Source: Patiria miniata
Taxonomy: Eukaryota; Echinodermata; Asteroidea; Valvatida; Asterinidae
Assembly: GCF_015706575.1 (NCBI RefSeq)
Contig: NW_024037076.1
Span: 8,342,777-8,406,776 of the forward strand
Reading direction: 5' to 3'
DNA: 64,000 nucleotides
The translations under genes and the position numbers were made by a program. Below, piece after piece: positions 12,201-22,650 of the stretch (position 1 is the stretch's first letter; each line of letters begins with the position of its first letter). The notes beneath the pieces are model-generated. The model had not been told where the DNA came from and ran no database searches. It worked only from the letters and a program-made list of their open reading frames with translations.

Positions 12201-15200
12201 CATTCGTCTATGTCCATCTCGCACGTGTCACCCTCGTACCCGTCGACACAGTGACAGTGGTATCCGGCGAGTTCGTCCTCACAAGTTGCGTTATTTCTAC
12301 ACGGGGAGCTCAGGCACTCGTCCGTCTCCAGATCGCAGTGTGTTCCCTCATATCCTTCTTGACATGCACACCTTTAGGGAGAAACAATTCAGTTCTTCGA
12401 TAAATCGCAGGCCATTTGTTGTTCAAAATGTTCAATGGTGTTTGGTCCTTAAAGTTATAAACGTGATTTTTCAAACTTTTGACTTTATTTTTCCGAACGG
12501 CATTTAAAGGAACATAATGTCATGCAACAAATAAATTTGCTTGTTTTGCAGGCCTTTAATGGTGTTAAAAAGTGGTTTTAAATGGCGCACTCCAGTTTAG
12601 AAAATGTGCACACTATTCGGAACAAATTAGGAGCGTCCCGCTATTAATTCATAGCTGAAATTAATTCATTGATTACTTGTCGTGGGCCGATTTGTCCTGA
12701 TATGTCGCATTGGAAAGCTCATAACTAATGTAATGCTAGAAAATTATCAATTCCATTTGAAAATCTATTTTTCAAGGTATCAAACCCAAAACGCACGTAT
12801 ACCAACTCTAAGCATGGCATTGTTTTGATGTAGAAGTTAAGTTTTCACCAGTAGGTCTACATTTTGAATGAACTTTAAACCTCGGGATAATCCCAGACTT
12901 GTTTATACGGCTGCAGCTGGTGTTCTTCAACAGGGACAATCAAAAATCAAGTCAATAATTACATGTGACGACCATTTTAAAGTAAAAGTTAGTATAGCCG
13001 GTCCGATGTTCACAGAAAAGGGGGGGGGGGGGTGTCCCCCTCTCGATTGGTGCCCATGGCCACAATCATTCATAATGTTAATGTATTTAGTGATCACATG
13101 GTATTGAACGAAATCAATAATGGATTCATTACACTGCACATAAGAGGCCTAATTCACGCGTGAATTTGACTGGGATTCGATCGAACTTACTGATATTTCC
13201 CAATGAGATCATGACACGTCCCATTGTGAAGGCACGGACTGGAACTACATTCGTCTGTTTCCACGTCACACAAGAAGCCCTCGTAGCCCGTCTCGCACAG
13301 ACAGTGAAACCCGTCTACTCGGTCAACGCACGTTCCGTTATTGGCGCAGGTTTGGTTGATGCAGTAATCGATGTCAACCTGTTAACAAAATGCCCATTAG
13401 CAAGAAGTAAACCTCATTACTGATAATAGTATAGATGTAGAAATCCGGGGACTGACAGCTGTAAGCCTATGTCATGTTATGCACAGAACCGTTGATAATA
13501 TGACATTCAGTCAACTGTTGTGTGTTTGATTGTATAAACATCTGATCTGATCTGATATCACCAAGAACAGCAAATTTGTTGTTGGCCTACCGTTTAACAA
13601 TAAGCACCAACATCAGATTAACTGAATTGGCATACGAAATTCGTGTGTATAATCAAACGGACATCCCACTTTTAATTAAAGCATACTTTCTAATTACTTT
13701 TCCAATATATCAAGGTTGGCAATTTCTGGGCGAGATTCCGCGCTCTAACTTTGGGAAATATGACAAAACCACACAGTAACTGGTTGGATTTAGTAAAGTC
13801 AACATACAGCAACACGTTGCTTCAGTTATATATAGGCGAAACTCTGAATACGTAAATTTGCCTGGCGTAAATTAAAACAAAAAAGACGACTTCCGCAATA
13901 ACAAGGGAACATGAATCCGTTACCTCGCACAGATCTCCAAAATAACCCAGAGGACACACACACTTGAATTGACCAATCAGATCATTACACGTGGCTCCGT
14001 TCTGACATGGCTGACCAGCGCAGTCGTCGTACTCACAGAACTCGTCCGCGTACACAAAACCAGGGGGACATGCGCAGGTGAAGTATGCCACGTGATCGTG
14101 GCAAGTCCCGCCATTTTTGCAAGGCGTGGATGCGCAGTCGTCCACGTCGATGTTACATGTCGTTCCTGTGGACACATTAACGATTTGGTTTATATAAATA
14201 TGGTAAAGCTAACTTTAAGTCCTTATAGCTTTTGAGTAGTTACAAGGGACACGATGAAAAGGAATCATGGTGTTCCAAGTGGAGAACATCTTCAGAGCTA
14301 GAGGCTCGGACCTTGCAATGTAATCTTTTAATGTAGTCCTTGAAAATGCACCTTTGTGTCCCATTTAGCCTTATTTTCAATTTTCGTTTTGCCATTTTCA
14401 AGGCTATTTTGGTGCCTTTTCTGGTTTTTATGCTAATGCCAATTCCATACTCATAAGCAAAAGTGTGATGTCATTTCAGGCAGACACCTGAAGTGATAAA
14501 GGAACATTTCTCACAAAACGTAAAGCCCATCTTGGGTTTGTGTTGTGGAGAACAAGACATTAGATATGCATGTAATGGACCAATCAGAAGATGGGAACCG
14601 GATTTCGTTTGGGGGAAAAAACTTCCACGAGTCGGTAGGGTCCGTAATTCATCTAACGTTTGTAAAAAAAAATACCTTCCCAGCCACTGTAGCAAATTTT
14701 GGCTCCCGTATTGGTGTCGCATCGGTAATGTCCATACTGGTCATCCCTGGGAATACAGTACACACTGCAGTCGGAGCCAAAGTAATAACTGTCGCAATAC
14801 ACCCTCACTTCAAAACTGAAGTCGATCCTAGTAATACAAAAAAATAGAAAAAAAAGAGACAGAAGCAAACAGATGAAGAGTGGTCTACACAAATTACAAT
14901 CTCCAAATTCTACAAAGGCTTGCCTTAAGTAGCTATGTCTGCGAGAGAAGAGCTGTCAAACGTTTTACTTTTTCAAGCCATGCATTCGGAGAAAAGTTTG
15001 AGAGTGCACACACCCACGAAATACATATTTTGCAATTATAGTTGTTGAAGACATTTCAAATTGATCTTTCAAATTGATCACCTACTACCTGGAGTTGTTT
15101 TTGTTTGTTTGTTTGCTTTTTGTGTGTGATTTTTGTTTGCATGGTATTGATTTGTTGTATCAATTCGGAAAGATGTTTATAAAAAGTTTGTAAATGGAGG

Positions 15201-18200
15201 TAAAATCATTTTTTGTGCAGTAATGTTGTAGTCACGTGGTATTTATCACAGATCGGTACAACTCTAGGTATAAATATAAAGTATCGTGTTCCATATGCGC
15301 CATCGGCGTCGCATTTTTGGGCGTCGCATTTTTAAGCTCTGGCAGGGATCATTTGATGGATTTCATGCAAGACTTCCATGCAAGACGGCCAGAGATTATT
15401 GTGCACTCGCACTTGTTATTCTGAACTATACATAAACGTGGATAGATATTCTGTTCAGTGTATCATGAAAAAGGGAACATATTTTTTTTTTATTGGTAGA
15501 TAAATCTTTCCTTTTGTTGACATTCATGTCCTAGTGACGTACTGTGACCGTGAACCCAGGCTATACTGCTGCCACGTCGCGCTTGATAGGTTCCGTGCAG
15601 CCGCTTCATAGATCGTCCTTCTATCACGATCAATCTCGTCATCGGCATTCTGGGTATCCAGATCCCAGACTCGGACGAAGACTTGCATGCTACCCTGTCA
15701 AACAATTGAAAATATGAACACTTTAAGTCGGATTGCAAATATACATGCACTCACGCATGGGAGCGGCTAAAGCCATTTCATATAAACTGATGTACGTTAC
15801 TGCCAGCTGTATCCATTAATTTTATGCAGACCGGCAGTAGCACATCAGCCCTAGAATCATTCCAACCAGGATTTGATCATTGATGTAAAAAGATGTGAAC
15901 AATACTGTTGAACAAAGCTCAGCGGCAGCTATACACAGTGTGAAGGGTGGATTTTGGACGGGCGTTTCCGAAGCCAGCCTCTTTATTAGACTAATTTGCA
16001 AAATATAAAGGCCCGCTTGAGAAAAAGAAAACATACATTTCTTTTCATAAAGAAAAAGCAAATTACGAATCATTGTTTAAGCCCTTTGGTTCCTGTACAA
16101 ATGTGACTGCAACTTCTTGGTCAGCCCCTACACCCATTTTGGAAAGATCTCGGTCCTTTAGTAGGCCTGACGGACCTGACCCCTGTGAAAAAAATGCCTG
16201 ATTCGTGACTGGGCTCAATTTTGTGGGTGCAGGTAGTATAATTATAGGCCTAGACCAATCCAGCCACGCGCGCTATTAATTCCTATCACTATAAGACCCC
16301 TGTATTGCTTTGTACAATGGCGTGCACAGTGATTTCTTAATTGAAGGGGGCATCGTGATAGAGTGTGTACATTATACATGGCCCAGTTTCGCCTCTACAG
16401 GGTTACCCGAAAAATATAACCCTAAAACATTTGGCTTTAAAAAAAAAAGGGATCTGTGGATGTTTATATTTTGGGTATCAGATTAAGGCTGAGAGCTTTT
16501 TGCTTCATATACTGAGAAAAAGTCATGAACATAGCACTTTGGGTTCCTGAGAAAATGCCAATTATGTCAAAGTAGTCATATTTCATCCTGAACTCAAGAA
16601 CTTCGAACAGTAAAACATTTTACTGTAAGCCTATTGTGCAATTATCGTTCATTTGTGAAATTTCTTTAGTATTTTTGTCATATTTATGATGCTGAAAGGG
16701 TTTAACTTTTAGGACTAAAAAGGTGAGATACCTGTTCAGGTGGAAAATAAAAGGTATTTCCACCAAATTCATGTGTACTTTTGTCATATGGGCTGTTGAT
16801 TGTAAGGATTAGGACATGCACTAGGTACAGTGAAAATTCCTTACGGTGGTAATTGTTTGTGTACAGGATGAAAATAACTACTTTTACATGATTTTGTTCA
16901 GTATTTGAAAGAACAACTCTCAGCTTTAGTCTGATACCAAAAACATAAAAATTCACCAATCACTTTTTTTTGTTATTAAAGTCAAATGTTTTAGGGTTGT
17001 ATTTTTTTTGGGGGGGGGGGGGTTCACCCTGTATAATACGCTAAATATAAAGTCCTATAGCGCCACTCTGAATAGCTTACCGACCAGGAGTCGACACGTA
17101 TGGTGTACGGGTTCGCTATCGCGTTGGGTATGGTGGAGGGGAAGTTGAAGTTGTCGTTATCCTCATGAAGTTTCTCTGTTGTGATAGCTGCCATGTCGCA
17201 GGAAGTACCCAAGGGACTTGAACGTGTTCAAAGAGAATGATTAAACACAATTAAATATTTGAAGAGGTCTTAAAACTGAACATGAAACCTATAGGCCTAA
17301 AGAAATGTGTAATTGAGAAAGGTTTTCGTGAAATTTTCTGATTCGTTTGCACACGTTTGCGTATCAAAATTTCACGAAAATTAGACATCTGAGAAAGGCA
17401 GCACTTTCTGATTAGCCTATACAGAGGGTGAGTATGCTTCTAAAGCAAAAATAAGCCTAAATGTGAAAATCGAATTTGACAAAGTTCTACATGTTTTTGT
17501 ACATGGTGCAAAGTGTGGCCTTTATTTACGGAGGTAGCCCAGTAAATTGGCCAAATTTATGGGGCTACGTCGTTTGTGGTACTGGTCACCAATCGGTACA
17601 CCTTCGTCAAACTCCCCACTCGCAAATGCAGCGAAAAGATCACCAAGTGTCGTCTTTCCAACAAGTACTGTCCGTGCATACCACGGTTTTTTAACTTTAG
17701 TTTTGGTTCGTATGGAAACGCAAACGAAAACCATTGTGATGAAATCAAACAAAACAAATTGAAGATTCGGGCTTTAATTTCTTGTCGATGAATGCATGGT
17801 ATTAGTGCACTGCGTGACAGAAAACAGCGAATTCTTTAAACACATGCACCAGCGTGAGCTAGTCTCATACCGGTCACATTCTGGCTTCGAAGTCAGCATT
17901 TACCGTATACAGTACGTGCAGACAGATTCCGGTTGAATTTTCAAACGACTGTAGTCTAAAACTATCAATAGAAATACGCAAGTGGGTGACCTCGCCATGC
18001 TCGCAGGGGGTATAGACTCTCATCGCGAAGAAGTGTTTAGCGATCGCGCGCCTGTCAATTTATTTGGTGTACAAAGTGACCGACAGAGTCTATACTGAAA
18101 ACTTCGGCTCAAATATTTCACGGTATTTATTTTCCGATGAATTTGTGAACGTTTTCGGTATTTTTTACTAAAAAATAGGTGGCCTCCAAAATGGAAGCAG

Positions 18201-19185
18201 GCGGGGACCAAGATGTGTTTTGCTTTGGGTTTTTTTTTTTTGCTTCGCCTAATGATACCTGTTACAGACAGAATTTGACACTTGTAAACAAGTCTATCAA
18301 ACTTTCCTTATTTGCATAATTATGCATAAAAGCTCTTGCATTTTTGTTGCCTGAGGGCGCTGTTTGATTGGGTGTGGTCAGCTCCTTGGACATGCATGAC
18401 CAGATGTACATGTGTATACATGTACATGTGCACACCTATGCAGACACCTACATGTATGCAGACATGCTCTGACATCACTTTGTAATTTGCCATTTATATG
18501 TGACATCCCTTCGGAAGCTCAGCAAAAGTAAGTTTACTGACATTTATTTAGTTATTTTGTGATTGTGATTAGAGATTTATTGTCATAATTTAAAAGGAAA
18601 TTTGTGTGTAAATTTGGATAATTTAGCCAGTCAAATTGAACCATGTGAGCCACTCCTTGTTTGTCATTGAGCCCCTTTGTAAGATTGAAAGACATTGTAG
18701 GATGAAAAGTGTTTGTCATTTATACTTACCATTGGTAGATTTATATAGCACTTGACTCAAAATTAGTTTTGTTTTTCTTTATTCTTATAGTTGAACCTTG
18801 CTTGCTTGCTTGCTACTTGCTTACTACTACTTGCAACCTGATTGTTTGCCACATCCTACTGTACACATTACTTGCTACTTGAGACACCACTGTGAATTGT
18901 GAATTAAACCTTGTGACAGCAATCCAAGCATGAGTTATCAAACTGAGCTTATTGGTATTTCTGTAATCTGGGGAGGTTACAATACCTATACTATATAACG
19001 TACCCTGTATCGTCGCCGTCGATACACACAAAGAAGTAGTTATCACAGAAGTTATCGCAGCCACCAATGAAGTCATCACAACAACCACCGTCATAATCAT
19101 TATGGTCGGAATTGTAGAAAGATACAAACTTGAACTGGACTGAAGCAGTCGCCCATACTAAAAGGAATACCTGCCCAAACAACAT
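6204..19185 (-). CDS. DSL-family Notch ligand (Jagged/Serrate/Delta-like), copy A, 13 coding exons
   Basis: Predicted type I membrane ligand for Notch receptors. Exons (minus strand, 5' to 3'): 19004-19185, 17081-17216, 15543-15694, 14676-14827, 13924-14165, 13191-13378, 12144-12371, 11487-11900, 10291-10466, 9509-9695, 8921-9086, 7338-7432, 6204-6405. All are GT-AG and all phases agree, giving 839 aa. Signal peptide MLFGQVFLLVWATASVQ; the start is the ATG at 19185, since the extra upstream codon is TTG. MNNL domain about 19-156 with the CC and CDNFC cysteines. DSL domain about 167-211 with six cysteines and a PRDDQYGHY core very like Jagged. EGF-like domains at 218, 256, 294, 332, 370, 408 (only four cysteines), 434, 472, 510, 547 and 585, many with D-x-D-E-C calcium-type starts. 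Juxtamembrane alpha/beta domain about 624-730; transmembrane helix about 748-770; 67-aa tail ending GEGE. The EGF1-2 'DOS' pattern and a VWC domain, usual in Jagged, are not seen. The tail is truncated relative to copy C. I did not assign a promoter or poly(A) site. Confidence 0.87.
7338..7432 (-). other. Transmembrane exon of copy A (exon 12)
   Basis: A 95-bp exon encodes NWIGSNW followed by a run of about 22 hydrophobic residues (YIILLIVVIVASVVIAAGFI) and then YHKG, a clear single-pass helix with a basic stop-transfer end. The donor GTAAGT splits a TA| codon that is completed by C from the next exon, avoiding the TAG that an unspliced reading would meet. The equivalents are 29406-29500 in B and 58530-58624 in C. 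Confidence 0.9.
8021..8800. mobile_element. Foldback MITE (about 780 bp, TA target site) in intron 11 of copy A
   Basis: TACAGTATGTCTC at the left and GAGATGTGCTGTA at the right are imperfect inverted ends, with arms of about 170 bp that include TTTTGAAAGAACAAC, ACGAAGTAAATTT and CCTTGGCCTCAAC. No coding region. It lies inside the intron between the juxtamembrane and transmembrane exons. Confidence 0.75.
8921..9695 (-). other. Juxtamembrane alpha/beta domain exons of copy A (exons 10 and 11)
   Basis: Exons 9509-9695 and 8921-9086 together encode about 118 residues between the last EGF and the membrane. The pattern is strand (KLYGAVVFMIG), helix (YETKLANLLQKLYALHSRV), strand (VSVEIILTEDYVK), strand (LTKVTFLAWTES), helix (LQKDTIEAWIDGA), strand (YGLDIYKG). 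Jagged proteins have a region of the same order just before their membrane helix, so I infer homology or at least the same fold, SEA/ferredoxin-like. The exon 11 acceptor is placed at 9087, after a TATTAAC branch-like site and a pyrimidine tract. This is the only acceptor I found that keeps phase in all three copies. Confidence 0.7.
11012..11427. mobile_element. Foldback MITE in intron 8 of copy A
   Basis: Left end CAACAAAAAAGAAAGTCCCCC and right end GGGGGACTTTCTTTTTTTG form inverted ends, and the pairing continues for about 100 bp (CAGTACAGAAATTCCTTAG and its complement). It lies between two EGF exons. B has it at about 33093-33508 and C at about 61720-62146. Confidence 0.7.
14676..14827 (-). 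other. DSL-domain exon of copy A (exon 4)
   Basis: This exon encodes the receptor-binding DSL module. Reading from the acceptor at 14828 it gives Q-IDFSFEVRVYC, then DSYYFGSDC, SVYC, PRDDQYGHYRC, KIC and YSGWEG. The sixth cysteine comes from the start of exon 5. Spacing and the GHY and GW positions match Jagged and Delta DSL domains closely. The aromatic residue used by Jagged1 for Notch contact (F207, in its FFGH stretch) is tyrosine here. The donor reads GTATTT followed by a T-run and is weak. The same exon in B is 36754-36905. Confidence 0.9.
16396..17033. mobile_element. Foldback MITE with TA target site in intron 2 of copy A
   Basis: Ends are TACAGGGTTACCC and GGGTTCACCCTGTA. The arms pair for about 130 bp (AACCCTAAAACATTTG, GGTATCAGA, AGCTGAGAG) and are interrupted by an A-run on one side and a G-run on the other. 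It sits 48 bp from the donor of exon 2. Confidence 0.75.
17522..17752 (-). other. Protein-like open frame of unknown origin inside intron 1 of copy A
   Basis: A minus-strand frame of about 70 codons contains VKKPWYARTVLVGKTTLGDL and FAAFASGEFDEGVPIGDQYH. It looks more protein-like than the random frames around it and is kept in B at about 39435-39662, although the right-hand end differs. I recognise no family, and no phase-2 splice pair fits it between exons 1 and 2, so it is not part of the ligand as I read it. It may be a fragment of another gene or of a transposon. Confidence 0.3.
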
Positions 19186-19302
19186 CAAAAGGGAATAATG
19201 ACCTAAACAATGAACATGACTTGATTAAAGAGTTCAGACCAACAGCATACAAATAATTATGATGCTGGTCATTTTCCCCTATTTTGGCAATATCCCATAG
19301 GC

Positions 19303-19376
19303 AAGCTCGTTGGTCGAGCGGTAAGACGTGTACGCTAGTAAGTAGGCAGTCGTGGGTTCGAGTCCCACCCGAGTGA
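19303..19376 (+). other. tRNA-like sequence (probably a SINE head or pseudo-tRNA), unit A
   Basis: It has box A, TGGTCGAGCGG, a D-stem GTC/GAC, and a perfect T-arm GTGGG-TTCGAGT-CCCAC, and GCTCG can pair with CGAGT at the ends. No good five-pair anticodon stem can be drawn, so I do not call it a working tRNA gene. It lies about 120 bp upstream of the copy A start codon, on the opposite strand. Confidence 0.55.
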
Positions 19377-19710
19377 TTCTTCTAACGATTTTTTTCTCAC
19401 AATTACTCGGGGGCAACACTGAGCATACAACGTTTATAAAATCCGTCGGTGCAAGACAAAAAAAACCCGATATTTAATATCTTTGCAATCAAACATAAAT
19501 ATATCTAAAAAAAAGTGTGGTGTTATTGTAAAGTTTCCTAATGAGCCACCGATTACGGCGATCTGAAATCCATAAAAATTAACCAAGTTAATCACATCGA
19601 ATTTTGATAGCAGCTAAAAGTAGCCATGCTTTAATAACTGCAATCCAGGTTTGGGTCAAAGGGAGAGGCGGGGATTAACTGCATGGGAGGGGGGTTATCC
19701 TGCATTAAAG

Positions 19711-19878
19711 GGAAGATGCAACATTTGCAACATCAAAAAACGAGATGATCACGAAATACCTTACTGAATTGCTAGGGATTGACAGTCTAAAGCATCCTGT
19801 AAAATGGTGGCTCCTGGTGTGCTGACATTTTCAAGCAAAACTGTATTTTTCAAATGCTGGTCGGCCAGGAGAAAACTC
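19711..19878 (+). repeat. Interspersed repeat shared with 47650-47862 (inverted)
   Basis: The stretch ACAGTCTAAAGCATCCTGT..AAAATGGTGGC..CCTGG, then TTTTCAAG and CTGGTCGGCC, recurs in reverse complement in the B/C spacer. It is also in B at about 41619-41783. The spacer member carries a perfect palindrome at its end. Confidence 0.65.
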
Positions 19879-20360
19879 TTTTTTTTTTTTTTTAACTGCT
19901 TTTCATATTTAGTTGTTCCGCATTTTCTTTGCAATTGATTTCACACTTGCGAAGGGGCACAAGCCTGCTAGACTGATTATTTGACCTAACAATTCCCTAA
20001 AGTCTTTACATTTCTCCGTCAGGGTCAGGGAACCAGACTACAAGAACATGATTTGTGGCAGCAATTGTTTTCATCTTTGTCGTCGAAACAAGAGTATTAC
20101 TGATCTATACATAATGATATATAACTTTTAACTAAAAACTATAGGATAATAGAATGATCCAGGTCAACTTTGTATAACCTTCATTGTTATACCCCCCCCC
20201 CCCCCGGTTATTGTCACCCACATGACAAATTTGCTGAACTTATTTCGCTACAAGGTACTTGATCCTTGCATTTATATAGAATCTACTGCTAAATCAGTCA
20301 TAGGCCTCAGTGGTTTACTGCTTTGTAAATATGCTGGTCCTAAATATACATGTCATTATT

Positions 20361-20498
20361 GAGCCTCCATTGTATTCTGATTTCCGAAATAAGGAAACAG
20401 AGGAACCAAGATAGTTCATGTAATGCCATGAGCCTCCATTGTATTCTGATTTCCGAAGTAAGGAAACAGAGGAACCAAGATAGTTCATGTAATGCCAG
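20361..20498 (+). repeat. 69-bp tandem duplication, unit A only
   Basis: Two adjacent 69-bp units, starting GAGCCTCCATTGTATTC and ending TTCATGTAATGCCA, differ at one site (GAAATAAGG versus GAAGTAAGG). B has a single unit at 42271 with GAAGTAAGG, so A gained a copy. Confidence 0.9.
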
Positions 20499-22286
20499 TT
20501 CCTTTGTTTATAGTTATCTTTCTCAGACTACTGATAACCGTTTAAGTTCAACGTAGTGCAAAACAAGTGAACAGTCAGTGGGCCTTGCCTGTATACATTA
20601 GCACAAGGCTAATTGGAGCGGAGTCAATTACAAATGTATATAAAACAAAACAATGGTACCGTAGTTTTTGCATTTGAACTTGGTGATATAGGTGATATGC
20701 ATGGTCTTCGCAATATTCACAGTGTTCACTAAAAAGTCAAAACTGAATCATAGAAAGTTAGCCTACGAAACAACTATAGGGGGGTATTGCAAACTTTTCT
20801 GAAAGGAAATATCTTACATAAGCATGGTGCCAAATAGGGACCTGTATGGGAGCGATAGCCTTATTGATTTCTGCCTGCCCTTCCCCTTCGACCATCACTA
20901 CAATCTCAAATTTCTTCGACCATAATTTTCGACCGTTACATTCCAGATTAATTAAGTTGAAGGATCAATAATTGACGCATAGCCTATAGGCCAGGTCAAT
21001 CAGTAATAAGTCTCTTCTGGTGCAGTGCGTATTGTACCAGAGTCCGCCAACAGTAGGCCGAGTCGTTTTGGTTTAGAATCTCAATAACACTTGTAACCAT
21101 TATGACCAAAACAAAAAGATCTCAACATTCTTACATGTGACAACAAAGCCGTCAATAGAAGAACAAACTTCATGTTTGACACAGGTCGCTCGTAAAGTGA
21201 ACTCGTTGATGTCCGTGCGTGTATAAATTAAACTAAACATTTGATAGTGCTTTTTGATGCGAAATAAAAATGGACTTTGGTTCCATGTACGACTACCTTT
21301 ATATTCGCAACCTGGTGAGAATGAGCAAATAAAATAGACCCTAAAGAATAACGGACCACGGAGTTTCGACTCTAATCGTTGCTAATGTTTTTGCAAATGA
21401 GGGTCATGGCCATAAACGTATGATAAAGAAACCAAAGTCACATTTTTTTTCGGAATACAAAAGACGCTGTGGCGATAATCAGCAGTCGCGTAGAAATTGT
21501 TTGTTTGCAATCTTTATCTCACAACACTGCAGCACCAAGGATCAGGAATGTCAACATAAACACTATAAATATTTCTGCCTTCCCCATTGCTGTATATATT
21601 TTGAGTCAGGTTTCTGTTGTCTTTTTTTTTAAAGCATTTGGTTCATTGCTTCATTTTCATAAGTAATTTTATCCTAATATAAGTGTTGTAATTTAGGTCA
21701 CGAAAAATGTGACTTGGAAACTGCTTCTAGGGTTAAGCTTATTTAGGCTAAACTGGAGAAGAGTAGAACATAGTGAGTACAGTCATCTTCATCCAAGAAT
21801 AGAATGATTAAGTTAATTACTGTACTAATTCTAAACATTAATACTACAATTAAATAACGAAACAGGTAACCAGTTATTATTTACACGCTTTGTTCAATTC
21901 TAAATCATATCACCGTAACTATGGAGCTATAAAAAGGATAGCTCCATGGCGTAACACCGTCCAGAAAGTGCAACTTCAAACTACAGAAATATAGAATACT
22001 GGAAGGAAAATGTAGCTAAACTTAAAGTATAAATTGTCAAATAGGATACAAGTAAACTTTGAAAGGAGAAAACAAAATAAATTGGTCATCCCTCTAAATT
22101 GTAGAAGAGTCGAAAATGTATACAGTCATCTTCATCCAACAACTGAATGACGCTCAAAGCGCAAAATTCAAAATGAAAATCTAGAGGGCGCTTTGTCAAA
22201 TTAAAATAACAAAAGAAGTAGATACAGTTGAGCGATCTACATAAATGCAATGAATATGTAAACATGGGACAAACCAAAAATCAAGG

Positions 22287-22493
22287 GGTCCGACGTTGGC
22301 TTGCGGATTGGGGACTCCCACGGTTTTCACCCATAATATATTTATAATTATTATAACAATAACACGGTCCGCCTGTCTGCATCTATCGGATACAAACATC
22401 TGACGGACGTGGACCCCCCCCTCCCACACACACAAACATTCCTGGATCCTCCCCTGAACGCACCTGATTCCTATTTTAAAAAATAGCCAAATG
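22287..22493 (+). repeat. A/B spacer repeat, copy of 48767-48955
   Basis: From GTCCGACGTTGGCTTGCGGA through CACCCATAATATATTT and CCTGGATCC to AAAAAATAGCCAAATG it matches the B/C spacer in direct orientation. The A/B spacer is thus a much reduced version of the B/C spacer. Confidence 0.85.
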
Positions 22494-22494
22494 A

Positions 22495-22650
22495 AGGCGG
22501 GGTGGGGGGGGGGGGGCTCGACACCACATTATACTGGGACGCACTTTTATCAATTATGTATACTCGCGCTTACATTTTAAAAGCGTTCCCAGTATAAGCG
22601 GTCCCAGTATAATGTGGTGTCCAGGCCCCCCCCCCCCACCCGTCCCGCCT
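22495..22650. repeat. Inverted repeat (foldback) at the A/B unit junction
   Basis: Arms 22517-22540 and 22601-22624 (GACACCACATTATACTGGGA and its complement) pair at 23 of 24 positions, and the G-run on the left and C-run on the right extend the pairing outward. The 60-bp loop includes sequence found inverted at the left edge of unit C (about 51020-51050). Confidence 0.85.

Larger units (their letters stand above)
345..22286. repeat. Segmental tandem repeat unit A (about 22 kb)
   Basis: Unit A aligns over its whole length with 22605-44126 at an offset drifting from 22244 to about 21910. It carries the complete copy A gene, about 6 kb of sequence downstream of the stop and about 3 kb upstream of the start. 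Identity to B looks like roughly 98-99% by eye, except about 3700-6130, where A is clearly more different. Indels include an extra 0.18 kb at about 17354-17531 and a second copy of a 69-bp motif near 20361 in A. Confidence 0.92.
19377..22286. other. Unit A upstream flank, no gene recognised
   Basis: It contains an interspersed repeat at about 19711-19878, a poly-C tract near 20192, a 69-bp tandem duplication at 20361-20498 and otherwise AT-rich sequence shared with B (41287-44126). Promoter elements of copy A should lie at its left end, but I saw no clear TATA box. Confidence 0.5.

Noticed and set aside
12110-12507. Plus-strand open frames of about 100 codons opposite the EGF exons (also 13969-14235, 33722-33907, 63060-63418)
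   Set aside because: They are antisense shadows of the GC-richer EGF exons. The minus-strand frames have the cysteine pattern and correct splice sites; the plus-strand ones do not.
15822-16073. An 83-codon hydrophobic-looking minus-strand frame in intron 2, kept in B
   Set aside because: It cannot be spliced in phase between exons 2 and 3, and the MNNL runs without a gap across that join. Similarity in A and B is uninformative.
18400-18470. Cluster of TGTACATG palindromes as a possible regulatory site in intron 1
   Set aside because: It looks like simple low-complexity alternation. Nothing links it to a known binding site.
19186-19188. A start one codon upstream of the copy A signal peptide (and at 41096-41098 in B)
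   Set aside because: The codon there is TTG. The first ATG is at 19185 (41095 in B) and gives a normal signal peptide.
19303-19376. Functional tRNA gene
   Set aside because: The T-arm and D-arm are good but no anticodon stem of five pairs can be formed, and sequence after the tRNA-like part looks like a repeat body.
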